A DNA stretch of 64,000 bases from Neofusicoccum parvum (taxonomy: Eukaryota > Ascomycota > Dothideomycetes > Botryosphaeriales > Botryosphaeriaceae): NCBI GenBank assembly GCA_020912385.1, contig CP087217.1:1612001-1676000 (forward strand), read 5' to 3'. Under the pieces are notes generated by a model, which saw only the letters and a list, made by a program, of their open reading frames with translations, did not search any database and was not told the origin of the DNA. Position 1 is the first letter of the stretch. Each line of letters starts with the position of its first letter. The position numbers and the translations under genes are program-made. Positions 22,087 to 33,600 of this stretch are shown piece by piece.

Positions 22087-23251
22087 TTTGAAGATCTTTT
22101 AGAGTGGTGAGAGAAGATGTAGACAGTGAAGAATGATTGTGCTATATGAAATAAGCAAATAACCTCCCTTTTTAAGCTTCTCAGTCAAGTCTGCAGGCCC
22201 TGCGTGCAATAGATGGCGTATGAAGCCAAGGCGGCAAAACCTACACCGATACATGGCTATGCATGTTCTTCCCCGCAAAGCCTCACGTTACATAATTTCT
22301 CAAACGGGACGAGTCCATCTGTCCGGAAGATAGGTGGAAGCAATGTTTGTGTTGTACGTCATTGGCGGTGGTGTTCAGGGACTGAAGCGCTCGGGTCAAC
22401 AGATCCCGGTTGCGGGGAAGCTTGACGCCGGAACAGGCAGGTGGAAAACAAGCTTGATCGTCAACACCATCGATGCCCAGAGGAAATACGCATTCCACGA
22501 ACAGCGTACACAGGACAAATGGATATTGCTTCTTTAGGTGCCGAGCAACGAATGTCGGAGTATGTACGTTGCGTCAGCTATACATTAAAGATAGACGGCC
22601 ATGCCCTTCTTGTCGGCCGGGCAGATGGCAGTTCAGGTAACAACCAGCATGATTGGAGCGTGTAACGTGTACCCACCATTGTTTTTCAGCGGGCGAAGGG
22701 CGCTTCCCTTTCTGCGTCTAGAGTGTTATAGAACTGGTAAGATTTGCACCGCAGTGCAGACGCCATGTGTACTTCATAATTTAGACAGTAACACGAGCCA
22801 TGCATCCGTCCGGTATGGAATCTCTACATGAATTGGTCTCTACACCTTTATTGGTATGCTTAAAGTAGGCATTAAGCCGATGGCTTGTTCCTTTTTAAGA
22901 CTGAGGTTATGCTTTCGTAAGTCGATATCGTTCTCTAAACTCGGCTGGACACGTTTTAGAACACAGCAGCCTTTCCATTGCACTCTGGTCTCTCGTTCGC
23001 CTGACGTTTAGCTCTCCCTATATTGTCCCATACCAGAACTTTCCAGGCAGAGATGACTCCCTTCAAGTATCACTCGACCTCGCCACCCGATCCCTCGCTC
23101 AGTTGCCATCAGAGCTACCGTTCAATGCCTACTCTGTTACTTCCGTGTTATAATGATGGTTCGGAAAAGACGTAAGAATCATTGACCTACTATAGGAATG
23201 AGGAGTGATAAGCCATTTTCATTATTAATCCGTATGAATAGTCATCATAGT
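22087..23251. other. Intergenic, no gene seen
   Basis: About 1.2 kb of A/T-richer sequence. It has only short unrecognised frames (for example about 22340-22540) and no repeats or RNA genes that I can see. It includes the promoter of the esterase. Confidence 0.45.
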
Positions 23252-25606
23252 TTACCAACTTAAGTAGAGTAGGGAAAGGAGGGGTAATGATTGTGCCAGT
23301 CTTTGTTCTGGTGTGACCGCCATCCTACGCGACGCCGCGCTCTTAGCAGCTCCGGACTCTACACCAGAAGTAGCAGAGCTTGTCGATAAATTTCCACCAG
23401 TAGGACTTGCTCCCACATTCGTTTTAGTGCTCGAAGATCTGGATTTCGACATGTTCTGGAGCGGCACCGTCGTCCCTTCCATCACCACTCCCCCGGTGGC
23501 CGCGCTGATCGCCTCCCCGCCGCTCGCTGTCACCACAGCACCTCCAATCGTCAAAGTCGTCCCGCTCACCACCACAACACCATCAGAGCCCGTGGAGACT
23601 GGCTCCAGACCCCCCTCCAACGTCACCACATCCCCACTTCCCCCACCAGCCGCCGGCAGCCGCGAGAACGCAACCGTCGACCCTCCGCCCACCACAACAC
23701 CACCACCACTCCCTCCCACAGCACTCACCGCACTCCCGCCCACCACAACCGTCACGCCCCCACCAACACCCACTCCCCCCTTCCCCATCCCAACGGTCAC
23801 CACCCCGCCGCCGTCCCCAGCCACCACCATACCCTCCCTCGACGTCCCCCCACCCACCGCAACAGTGACGACCGACCCAGCAGAAGCCACTACAACCGTC
23901 CTCGTCCCACCCACAACCACAGCCCCGCCGTCACCAGGCACGGAAACGCCGGCGAAGGCCTCTCCAGGCAGCAGCGTCGCCGTCGTGCGGGGGGCTGGGT
24001 CGGCGCCGCCAGGACCGCTGTCATCGACAGCCACGACGACGACGGCGCCGGGGTTGGCGGGGTCGGATGCCGATGATGTGGCGGAGGGCTGGGAGGCGAT
24101 TTTCGTGTGTGCTGGTGGGGGTGTGGCAGCGGGGCCCGAGGTCGTTGCGGGGAGGAGTGAGAGGAGCGCTGAGAGGATGGGGGCGAGGCCGCCTCGCGTC
24201 GTTGTGGTTGAGGGGGCTTGGTGGTTGGAGGGGCCTGGTGGAGGGTCTTGAGGGTCGGGAGGGCCTTGGGGATTTGATGACGAATTGTGAGGATCTATTG
24301 GAGGGTCCTCGGGGTCTTTTGGAGGATGTTTTGGACTCGCTGTTGGCGGCGTCAGAGGCGCTGGATCACCGGTGAAAGTCGCTGTTAGGGTTCCTGGCTC
24401 AGGTACGGGGCTGGCTGGATCTGCCGTAGAAATAAATATGCTTTCCGGGGAGGTGGCAGCGGGGTCGGAGGTGTGTGCGGGTACCAAAGAGGGGAGAGGT
24501 TCCAGCAGGCTGGCACTTGTCAGTGCGAGAGGAGGGTCAAAGACGTGTTTTTGCCAGGTCATTCGGGTACAGTTTTGAAAGCGCGGATCCACATCTGTGT
24601 ACACAGCCGGACGGGTGGGTAAGGCTAGCCAGGGCAGGTAATCATCGTAGATGGTGCTGCAGTTATCGAACTGTGCCCGCACTCCCAACCAACCCTTCCA
24701 GCAGTACTGCTGCCCTTTGTAGGCCGACATGGGAACAGGCGAGTTAAGGTCGTTCCAGTTGATGGACAGAGTTGATCCCCATCCTTTGCCGTGGGTGAAG
24801 CTGACGCTGGAGAGGTCGTTGAGATCGGTGACGGGAACAATAACATTTTTGAAGTTTGTGAAGCACATGAGAGCCACCAGTTCTGCGAAAGAGAGATATA
24901 CGGTAGGAGAGGTGAATGTATAACCGCTAATGATGGTTGTGTATGGCGGTTCAGTCGGAGATGGAGTGATCGAGGCCGGGATGCTGGGCGTGCTATTCGC
25001 ACACAGAGCACTGGGATCCTTGGACTGTGGCCAATATATGAGTCTTACTTCCCCTGCTCGTATTGGGCAAAGAGCACCCGCCGGACTGAAGCATTCTTCT
25101 GTACTCCCGCAAGGTGGATAGCTGGGTGCCGACACAGATGGACCAACCGGCGAGTTGCGGTAGTCGGATATCTGCAGTGCGCAGGCATCGTATTCGTACG
25201 TGCATGTGGGCACTGCACCTGGATATTGAGGGAAGGGGTCGTAGTAGGTGTGCGGCGAGCTTGCTGTGATTGCAGGAGCCTTTCCTCCCCGTGGAACCCC
25301 ATCACAGAAGGTCGACAGCGGGCCTGTATAGTTCCCTTTCCACACCACTGAGGTATGCGTGTACACTGTAAACTGTGACGATGAATTTCGTGCTGCCGTC
25401 TGTAGGAAAGAATCCCGGCTCGAGGAGTATGCCATGTGCACAGAGTCGCATGACCGAAGGATACTGAGAGCGCTGCATTCGGACGGAGAGTGCGTGCATG
25501 GTATGGTACCGTTCCCAGTGATGAACGTAGATATATTCGTGAAGATCTGGGCTTCGGCGACTCTGCCAAGTAAAAGCCCAATTATCCCAAGGTAAAAGTT
25601 GAACAT
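23252..25606 (-). CDS. Secreted mucin-like protein, probably GPI-anchored
   Basis: A single exon of 784 aa. A signal peptide (LGIIGLLLGRVAEA) leads a cysteine-containing N-terminal half (residues about 20-350) with many N-glycosylation sequons. A Pro/Ser/Thr-rich stretch follows, then a Gly/Val-rich low-complexity region with recurring VVVGG-type words. The C-terminus ends in a short hydrophobic tail (SLPLLSLLYLSW) after small residues, as in GPI-anchored wall proteins. I recognise no catalytic domain. A cell-surface structural or adhesin-like role is inferred. The coding strand flips from C-rich to G-rich near 24000. Confidence 0.75.
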   Translation of the reverse strand: MFNFYLGIIGLLLGRVAEAQIFTNISTFITGNGTIPCTHSPSECSALSILRSCDSVHMAYSSSRDSFLQTAARNSSSQFTVYTHTSVVWKGNYTGPLSTFCDGVPRGGKAPAITASSPHTYYDPFPQYPGAVPTCTYEYDACALQISDYRNSPVGPSVSAPSYPPCGSTEECFSPAGALCPIRAGEVRLIYWPQSKDPSALCANSTPSIPASITPSPTEPPYTTIISGYTFTSPTVYLSFAELVALMCFTNFKNVIVPVTDLNDLSSVSFTHGKGWGSTLSINWNDLNSPVPMSAYKGQQYCWKGWLGVRAQFDNCSTIYDDYLPWLALPTRPAVYTDVDPRFQNCTRMTWQKHVFDPPLALTSASLLEPLPSLVPAHTSDPAATSPESIFISTADPASPVPEPGTLTATFTGDPAPLTPPTASPKHPPKDPEDPPIDPHNSSSNPQGPPDPQDPPPGPSNHQAPSTTTTRGGLAPILSALLSLLPATTSGPAATPPPAHTKIASQPSATSSASDPANPGAVVVVAVDDSGPGGADPAPRTTATLLPGEAFAGVSVPGDGGAVVVGGTRTVVVASAGSVVTVAVGGGTSREGMVVAGDGGGVVTVGMGKGGVGVGGGVTVVVGGSAVSAVGGSGGGVVVGGGSTVAFSRLPAAGGGSGDVVTLEGGLEPVSTGSDGVVVVSGTTLTIGGAVVTASGGEAISAATGGVVMEGTTVPLQNMSKSRSSSTKTNVGASPTGGNLSTSSATSGVESGAAKSAASRRMAVTPEQRLAQSLPLLSLLYLSW

Positions 25607-26128
25607 GATGGGAGTTGCGCACTTGGAGATGAAGATGAGCCTTCTCGCATATAATTTGAAGACAACGGCTATGTAACTACCTGTACGGCGGCTCTTTTCA
25701 GAGAGTGTGAGGCTGGTAGCCTCTCAACGAATTCGAATTCTGGCAGGTACCAATGTTGCACATTCTTACATTCATGCATAGTGTCTCAGGCCCCTTAGCC
25801 TAAGATTGTTGTACTAGTTGCCTGCTCACTTGATACGCTCCAGCATTCAAGCCCAATATTCTCGTGCAACCATCCCACAATGTCTTTTCAGGCCTTCCAA
25901 CCTTCTTATCAATCTTGTACGCCGTAATTTCCAAATCAAGCGCTTTCGTCTCAATTGATGGCCCGACTTTCAGCCAATGAAAAGCAAAAGAGCTACTGCC
26001 CTCTTACAGAGGAAATTGTGCCAAGATACCCTCTCAGACTCTTCAGCCAAGCTGAAAGACCAGTTTACAGCAATGTAGCACAAGGAAGCCTTAAATGGCG
26101 CAATTCAAGAAGAAAAAGGATTCACCAC
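25607..26128. other. Intergenic between mucin-like and HET genes
   Basis: Nothing identifiable beyond promoter sequence of the mucin-like gene and the 3' flank of the HET gene. A 99-codon frame at 25955-26254 runs into the HET gene on the other strand and is not convincing. Confidence 0.45.
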
Positions 26129-27976
26129 TCAAACAAGGATCAGCGTGTCAGCATCCTTCTCTTCCCACTCGACCGCCTCGCCAAACATGATTCCTTCCAC
26201 GTAACAATCCCCAACAAGCTTGTACACATTCTTCTCCCCATCTTGCTTCTCTAGCACAACAGGTACGCTGCACCCGTGAAGCACAGCAATCGCAGAGCCA
26301 GGCTTACCCCCCGACGGCGTCTCCGTGCCCAACTTCGGCACCAGCCCCGTCCTGCCCTGCTCACTTCTCATAAACCTCCGGCCCATCGCCATCGACAGCG
26401 TCAGGCCCAACGACCGGTCATCAATCGCCCAGTCCGGATCCTCCTCCGGATGCAGCCTCAGCGGCTCGCGCCTCAGAATCTCCTCCGCCGACTTCTCCGG
26501 CCTTACGCCATTCCACGCCACCACATTCAGAAACCCCACCATCTCCGTCCGCGTCCACGCCGCCAGCTCCGGCAGATCCCTCGCGATCTCCGCCACCAGC
26601 CCATCCAGGTACGCGTCGTCGGCGTCCCAGGGCCTGAAGAACGCGGCGCCGCTGACCGCTTGCACGCGGTCGACCACCCGCCCCCTGACGCGCAGCCGGC
26701 CGCTCGCCACCACCTGCTCCACCCCACCGTCCGCCTCCGCCCCGACGTGCCGCCTGCCCGCGCCGGCGTCCCAGGCGACGTCGTGGCGCAGCACGCGCAC
26801 GCCGCCGGTCGCGAGGCGGAAGGGCGCGGACAGCGGCGCAGCCGTCCAGCTGGGCGCCCACGACGGCAGGGCCGCGATCTCGCGCGCGGCCTCGACCGAG
26901 TAGGCGGACGGCGCGAGCAGGGCGTCCTGGCGGGTGGCGCACAGGCTGAGGAAGTCGAGGCAGCCGTGTGCGGTGGCGAGCGCGGCGGCGAAGGCGGCGA
27001 AGGCGGCGGGGAGGGGCGACGCGTAGGAGGGCGTGAAGGCGGCGACGTCGGCCAGGCCGAGGAAGGCGAAGAGGCGGTCGCGGCGCTGCGAGGTGGCGAA
27101 CTCGGCGGCGGCTTGCGACATCAGGCGTAGGAAGGCGAGGGGCTGCGCGGTGGTGGCGGCGGGTGGGTGGTGCTTGAGGGTCAGCAGGATGTGGTAGCAG
27201 CCCTGGGTGCCGTCGCGCAGGTCGGGCGGCATGAGGTGCTGCGGCACGGTGATGAGGTCGCGGATGTCCTGCTCGGAGAGCGTGGTGGTGGCGCCGGCGA
27301 GGAAGACGGCGGCGCGCGAGAGGAGGAGCTCCTGCACGATCCAGCCGCGCGAGAACCACGGGCGGTGCAGGAAGCGGTGGATGGCCGGGGCGAAGATGGG
27401 CGAGGTGCCGCGGTGGGAGAAGGTGCCGGCGACGAGGATGGCGCGTCGGTCCGCGTGGAATGCCGGGTCGCCCGGGGTCATGTTTGGCGGGTTGCCCTGG
27501 TGCGTGAAGAAGTCGGCCAGTGCGGCGACCCACTGGGTGACTTTGTCGCTGTCGTCGTCGGCCGGGCCGAGCCAGATCAGGACGCGGATGGCGGTTTTGT
27601 AGATGCGGTCCATCATGGAGACTTGGTGCCCCTTCTCGTGGACGTCATCCTGGTTTATGCAGAGCTGGTCGATCCAGAGCAGGTCGGTCTTGGAGTGCGC
27701 AGTGAGGACGGGCAAGGCTTGGGAAAGGTTCAGGGTGAGCCCGATCTGGCCGCCTTCTCCAGAGATGGACAGGCCCGACACGCGCGCCGGATCGCCCCAG
27801 GTGTAGGAGACGGTCTCAAAGGCTAGCTCACCATTCTCCTCAGGCAGCTCGGCATGAACGATGCTATAGGTAGGAGCGGCACCTTTGCTCAATATTTTCA
27901 ACAAGCGTATATGGCGGGGGCTTTCTAGCGGTCTATATACGTAAGTGGTTGAGAAATCGACTTGCTGCGCCGCCAT
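26129..27976 (-). CDS. HET-domain (heterokaryon incompatibility) protein
   Basis: A single exon of 615 aa. The HET domain occupies about residues 20-200 with its three conserved blocks: FETVSYTWGDP, then LLWIDQLCINQDD, then QVSMMDRIYKTAIRVLIWLG. The remaining 400 residues are the usual variable C-terminal region without NACHT, ankyrin or WD repeats. HET proteins trigger cell death after fusion of genetically different hyphae; the partner of this one is unknown. The start at 27976 (MAAQQVDFSTTY) places the domain at the normal distance. Confidence 0.9.
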   Translation of the reverse strand: MAAQQVDFSTTYVYRPLESPRHIRLLKILSKGAAPTYSIVHAELPEENGELAFETVSYTWGDPARVSGLSISGEGGQIGLTLNLSQALPVLTAHSKTDLLWIDQLCINQDDVHEKGHQVSMMDRIYKTAIRVLIWLGPADDDSDKVTQWVAALADFFTHQGNPPNMTPGDPAFHADRRAILVAGTFSHRGTSPIFAPAIHRFLHRPWFSRGWIVQELLLSRAAVFLAGATTTLSEQDIRDLITVPQHLMPPDLRDGTQGCYHILLTLKHHPPAATTAQPLAFLRLMSQAAAEFATSQRRDRLFAFLGLADVAAFTPSYASPLPAAFAAFAAALATAHGCLDFLSLCATRQDALLAPSAYSVEAAREIAALPSWAPSWTAAPLSAPFRLATGGVRVLRHDVAWDAGAGRRHVGAEADGGVEQVVASGRLRVRGRVVDRVQAVSGAAFFRPWDADDAYLDGLVAEIARDLPELAAWTRTEMVGFLNVVAWNGVRPEKSAEEILRREPLRLHPEEDPDWAIDDRSLGLTLSMAMGRRFMRSEQGRTGLVPKLGTETPSGGKPGSAIAVLHGCSVPVVLEKQDGEKNVYKLVGDCYVEGIMFGEAVEWEEKDADTLILV

Positions 27977-28461
27977 GATGAACTTGCTGTTGGAACAGAA
28001 AGATTAGCAGACCCACGAGGAAATTTATTTTTGCACCGCGAGAAAACCTGGGATGCGCGCCTGCAAGCACGGCTATTCATACTGCAGAGGGCTTTCAGCC
28101 ATTTTCGTGTTCCTTCAGCTGTGGCTTGGAGAAGGTCCACATTGGGCCAGCTGAGTCGCGGAAGTGGTCATATCGGGGGCCAACGGTCCATTGGACATCA
28201 CAGATAAGCGAAAATGGCCTGCAGAATTCCGCCAAGGAGAAACTAGTGGCGCACAACGTCACCTGCTTCGCCCGCCATCATGGTCGAGAAGTGACCGTAG
28301 CCAATCGGGGTGCTGCCAGCATGTTGTAGGCTAATGGATTGTACAGGAACACACTAGCCAGTGATAGTCAGTGGCAGTTTCAGAGTCGTCGACAGAGTCT
28401 CCTTTCACTATACACGCTTCGTTCAACACCAAGCAAACCCCTACAGCCTCACCACCACCCC
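27977..28461. other. Intergenic between HET and monooxygenase genes
   Basis: HET promoter and 3' flank of the flavin monooxygenase gene. No gene is seen. Confidence 0.45.
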
Positions 28462-30533
28462 TCACACCCCAGCCAACTCCCTCAACTCCCAGAAATCCCT
28501 CGCCTCCCCCCACCCGGGCCTGCCTCCCACAACCCACGCCCCGATCCCCGCAACCCCCGCAACCGCCACGGCCACCACCGCAACGCCCACCACCACATTC
28601 CTCCTCCTCCGCGCCCTCTTCCCCTCCTCCCCCACCCCCTCCTTCGCCGCCCACTCCTCCACCAACCCCTTATAGTCACCCGGCCCATAGTACTCAAACA
28701 CCTCGCGCCACGGCCGCAACCACCCCTTCCGCCAGCGCCTCAACCCCAGCTCCGCCAGCAACAAGTCGAAGTACGGCAGGGCATCGAATAAAAAGTCCGG
28801 AATCACGGCGCCGAAGCCGAGCGGGTAGCGCCAGCGGCCGTAGCGGGCGTGCAGGACGGCCTCGTAGGCGACGCGGTCGGCCAGGGCCTGGCGGGCGCTG
28901 GACGCGAAGGACGACGAGGCCGGGACCTCGAGGTGCGGCAGGCGGCGCATGAAGAAGGCCGACAGCCAGAGCGCCTGGGTCTGGGCGACCAGCGCGGTCG
29001 ACGCGGTGCGCGTGGCGCCGGTGAAGGCCAGCGTGCGCGGCCCGACGACGCGCGACGGCGGGACTGCGAGGCGGTAGAGGGCGTAGGCGTTGGCGAGCGC
29101 CTGGGGCGGCGGGAGGGATGTCGGGTCCGCGGCGGGAGGAGGCTTTTCGCGACGGGTGGTCTGCGTGGCCGCTAGGTGCGGCGGGGACGCGGCGGGCGGC
29201 GGCTGGTCGCGGAGGCGCGGCAGGGTGCGCAGGATTTCGCTGTCGGCCGTGGCGATGAGGCCGGCTTTGGCGTCGTCGACGGGCGGGTCGTAGGCGTGCG
29301 GCAGCCCCAGCTCGCCCTCGATGTTGAGCCCGTCGCGCGTGAACCGCATCGACGCCTCGTGCCGCCAGCCCGTGCAGCAGACCAGCGCGTCCACGCCGTC
29401 CAGCGCGTCGCCGTTGGAGAGCTGCACGCTGCGCGGGCCCAGGGCGGCGATGTCCGCGACGTGCACCTTGACGCGGCCGTCGCGCACGAGGTCCAGCAGG
29501 CTGCGCTCGTAGTTCAGCAGCCCGCGCCCGGTGCCGATCCAGAAGACGTCGTTCCAGGGCCGCAGCTTCGCCAGCTCCGGGTGCGAGCCGTACGCGTTGT
29601 GCTTCTCGATGCCCGCCTGCGCCCCCCGCGCGTAGCCCGCCTGCAGCCGCTGGCCCCACGCGCTCTGGTTGAGCAGCCGCCGCACGAGTCCGAACCCGTC
29701 GGCCGGCCCCCAGATGCACGGGTTCAGCCAGGTCACCGCCCGCGTCGTGATCAGCTTCTCGACCAGGATTTGGAGCGGCGTGGCCCGCGGTGGCGCCATC
29801 CAGCACGGCCCGTGGCCCGAGGAGCGGATGATCCAGTGGACGACGGACGCGCCGGATGCGGCGTGCGCGTAGACGACGTCGCAGGCCGACTTGTTGCCCG
29901 AGAGGACGGCGATGGTCTTGCCTGGCTGGAGCGTGGTGGAGGAGTGCGCGCCGAAGTCGCGGCTGTGGATGAGGGTGGCGTTGAAGCTGTCTTGACCGGG
30001 GAACGAGGGCATTGCCGGCGTCGACGTGAGGCCGGTGGCTATGGCGAGCTTGGAGGCGTGCAGCTGGTACGTGCTCGTCGTCTCTTCGCCGTCTTTGATG
30101 GAGACGGTGAGGAGCCAGCCGTCCGCGCCCTTGTCCTCCGCGTTTTGGACAGTGGAGTTGCACCGCGTGAGCCGCTTGAGGTCGAAGAAGTCGGCGTAGT
30201 CTTCGAGATACTGTCGGATCACGTCTCCGCGCATGTGCTCGCCTTTTTGCACTCCGTACCCGGTCATGGGGAAGTCGCTGTACTCGAAATGGCCCCATTG
30301 GCTGATGGTCCGCAGGAATGGGTAGAGTCTGTCGGAAGCCCATACGCCGCCAATTGAGGTCCCGGCATCTAGAATAAGTAGAGATGCTGTGGGATTGAGT
30401 TTGAGATAGGTGCGGGCCATGGCGAGGCCATGGAAGCCTGAGAAGCTGATCAGCTGATAAACCATCCGAACGGGCTTTTGTTCGTCATACCTGCGCCAAC
30501 CACAACAATGTCCGCTCTTTCAACGTCCGCCAT
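28462..30533 (-). CDS. Flavin-containing monooxygenase with C-terminal membrane segment
   Basis: Two exons, 30533..30491 (43 nt) and 30437..28462, with a 53-bp intron, give 672 aa. The short first exon is essential: splicing builds the FAD motif VVVGAGFHGLA at residues 10-20. A second nucleotide-binding motif (VLSGNKSACD) and the FPGQDSFNATLIHS stretch match class B FAD/NADPH monooxygenases. The last 60 residues contain RARRRR followed by a Val/Ala-rich helix (about 20 residues) that should anchor the protein in a membrane. The substrate is unknown. It could be a detoxification or secondary-metabolism enzyme, but no pathway genes lie beside it. Confidence 0.85.
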
Positions 30534-31517
30534 CTTGCAAATTGTGTCTTTTTACCTTTGCTGGTGCATGCAATCGAGAAGAGGACCCTTTGAAGATCCA
30601 GGAGCCCACTTCTGCGTAAAAGAGAAGTAAACGGACGTCTGTGAGACGTGACTTCGGGCGACCTATGATATAACAGGCTGGCGAACTGCTAACCTGGAAG
30701 CAGCATAGCGGCCGCGCTGTTGGAGTCGTATGCCGAGTCATGGCCAAAGTGAAAGTAGCAGTGCTAAACGTGCGAGAGTGGGAGCGGGGTTGGCGGAGAC
30801 AAGGATCCTGGCGAGTCAAGCGTTTCAGCTGTCTGTGTAGGTGTTAACATCCTGTGCTTATCGAAGTCAAGGGCAGGTAACAGCGAGCCGCGAAGGTTTG
30901 TTCCCGGTGGCACCTGTCCATCCGCTCTGCAATTCCGCTCATCGGGGTGCTTTTCTATGGTTGTGGAGTGATGGATTGGTGAGCGGTCAAGCCCGAGCAC
31001 CGAGTTCCGCTTTCTCCGCATCTCTTCCGTCTCGGATTTGTGGAGATTCCCCGGAGAAGCGACTGCCCGTGCATCATCGATTTAGAAGTGGAAGCATCCC
31101 TCCGGATGATAAGGCTTTGGTTTATAATATACCCTGCGTTCGGATGAATGGTGGATTGCTTCTCTGCGCTTCAGTCACTTGCTGTCAGGACGCATGTAGA
31201 CGTAGATTCCAAGCTAAGGGTTAAAAGTCGATAGAAGCAGGTTGGTAAGTGTCGCTCTTTGCGATGCAGCATTGTGTGCGAGGAGGACTGGAGAAATTTC
31301 CCTGGACTGGTAATCTCTCCATTGACACCAGGCGAATCATAGGGAAGATGCTCGACGAGATGAGACATGCTTCGGAAAATAGTTTGCTGAGCCTCCGGCG
31401 CAGGTTGTGAGCTGTGGCGGTACCACGTAGCTTATTTCAAGCTCCTGTGCTCCCGATCTTCAAGCGCACACAACACCGTCACGAAGGCCTGCAAGCGGAT
31501 CAACGGCAACCATCGGC
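30534..31517. other. Intergenic, divergent promoter region
   Basis: About 1 kb between the divergent monooxygenase gene and the small gene at 31518. No coding feature is recognised. Confidence 0.45.
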
Positions 31518-32033
31518 ATGGACGAGTACTTGCAGTGGTACCCTGGCTCGGGCAGGTTCATATACTCACACTTCACTCTCTACGACGCTGCTCTGGATGA
31601 CAGCGTTCCCACGAACGAGACAATCATCATCACCCGCCATCGCAACCTCGATTTGGCGCCGTACCACTACTTCGACCGGAAGCGCGTGAGTTCCGGCAAG
31701 CTTACTCATGGAGTTAGAGAGCAGAGGTCTACTTAGGTGCAACAGGGATTCTTCATGGTGGATTGGGAGCGGTTCGCGGTCGACTGGGAGCTGGCGGATG
31801 GACGCGCCGCGTGAGTGGGCCGGGCTGTGTTCGCACTGGAGCGCGCGCTGACTGTTTGCAGGGCGATGATGGTGTTGCGCGGGCTCCACCAGGAGGTCAA
31901 GCGGCGCTACAAGGACTGGGAGAGGGCGAGGACGGCCAGGATGGCCAGAACGGCCAACCAGACGCCGGCCGAGCTGGCGATTGCCGCGTTCTGGAGGAGG
32001 GTTGCGCAGATGGAGGAGGAACGGGACTGGTGA
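31518..32033 (+). CDS. Small protein of unknown function, three exons
   Basis: Exons 31518..31685, 31737..31810 and 31862..32033, each pair separated by a 51-bp GT-AG intron, give 137 aa. Both splices keep frame, and coding quality is good through all three exons. The protein starts MDEYLQWYPGSGRFIYSHFT. It has an aromatic-rich N-terminal half (VQQGFFMVDWERF) and a basic helical C-terminal half (EVKRRYKDWERARTARM). No signal peptide, membrane helix or family is recognised. Confidence 0.6.
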
Positions 32034-33600
32034 ACTCGGCCCGTTGCTTTCCCCGCCCGCAGCCAACAACAACCACGGCCACCTCTTTTAGACGTCCGAA
32101 CTTGGCCATCATCCAATCACGTCCTGCATACAACTTCGCTAGCGCGAAAGAAGTAACGGTTTGTCTAGACTAAAATCAGCATGGATTCTGGACGAGCCGC
32201 GTGAACCAATCACGAGCAGGGAGGAGAATTGGGTTTGTAGCATTGAATGCCAATGGCAAGAGTTTGGCAGACTCAGCCGAGCCCCTACTCTGTTGAAAAT
32301 GCTGGGAAGCACGCGGAGTCATGTTGCGAAGGTGCAGGGAATAGCTTCGGACTAGCGAGCAAGTTGCTTTCTTTCCAGCGGTGTCGACGGGTGGACCAGG
32401 ACAGCCCATGAGAAGCCAGTAGAAGACAAGGCTTTGACGGTCTAAGTACACGGTCCAATGCAACTTGGGTGTACATCAGCATGATAGGCCATGATGAGCG
32501 ACAGTGAACAGCAGCGGTGCGGCATGTATGCGCCAGTGATGCAAGACTACGCGGGCGCGCAGGAGATGGCATCTACAGGCGGCGGCGGCGGCGGCGACGA
32601 AGCGTCCTTGTCGCAATTCGCCAACGTGGACGCGTTGACAGAGTGTATGAGCTACGGTACTTCCTAAGACGCCCAGCTGTCGGCGCTTCCACTTCCTTCC
32701 ATCAGGTCGCCGGCCAGTGTGCTACGTGCGGGTGCAGTAACCTTCAGTTGAACACCCGCTCACGTCCCCGCACCGCAGCCCACAGAACGCGCGCGAGGTT
32801 CAGGGTCTTGGCGCCCACACTGATTTTGCCCGCGCTGCCGTCTCCGAGTCTCCGAGCGCGTCCGTTTGTTGTTGTGCTCGCGCGCCTCCTCTTCCTCCCC
32901 TCTACCTCCACCTCCCAACAACCAACCGCCCACGCCATCGTCGCAGTCTTCTGGCAATCAATTCCACTGTGACGCGTCATACCCAGCCGTTAGGTAAGTC
33001 TGCCATGGATTTTCAAGCCCTCGTCGCAGCTTTCGCGCCACGGACTGCCTCGCGACGAACATCGCGTCGACAGCCTCCGTACACCTAACGGCCACTGATG
33101 GCCACCGCCTTTTCCCACCACGCGCAGCTTTCTACCGCTTCCTTTCTCTTTCCAAAGGACTTTGTCGCTGCTCCCCCTATCTATAAGCGCGTACCAATCC
33201 GGTCCAACAAGGCCTTCTGGTCTGGACTTGGTTGTCGTACGAGCACAAACAGACTCCACTCATCTCAATCCATCCATCTTTTCTCGCCTGTCCACTCCCA
33301 CAGCAATACTTGCAGCCGCTTCCTGCTATGTCATCTGCTGACGCGCTTTTTCTCGCAGCATCGCGTCGCCGCGTGAAAGCGGACGCGACGCGCTCTTGAA
33401 GAGGCTTTCCGTCGTGCCCTTTCCAGTTCGACTGTCTTGAGCCTCGTTCTTCGCACTCAAAAGTGCAGCTTCTAGCGATAGCTCGTGGCTAGCATTGCAT
33501 CCAAAGCTTGCAACATCTCTTGACGCATATCGAGACTCGATCACCTTCCTGAAAGTATCACCCACTGTCTTCGCCTGTGCAACAGGTGAAAAGGTCCAAG
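32034..33600. other. Intergenic, possible small ORF
   Basis: About 1.6 kb between the small gene and the 915-aa gene. It contains an uncertain 56-codon ORF at 32491 (see findings) and a pyrimidine-rich leader (33240-33600) just before the next ATG. Nothing else is supported. Confidence 0.4.

Noticed and set aside
23313..24251. 312-codon Pro/Thr-rich forward frame
   Set aside because: It is antisense to the low-complexity half of the mucin-like gene, which has signal peptide and GPI tail on the other strand.
26276..30357. Long forward frames and an extra reverse frame over the HET and monooxygenase genes
   Set aside because: GC-rich shadows; only the frames with HET and FAD motifs are coding.
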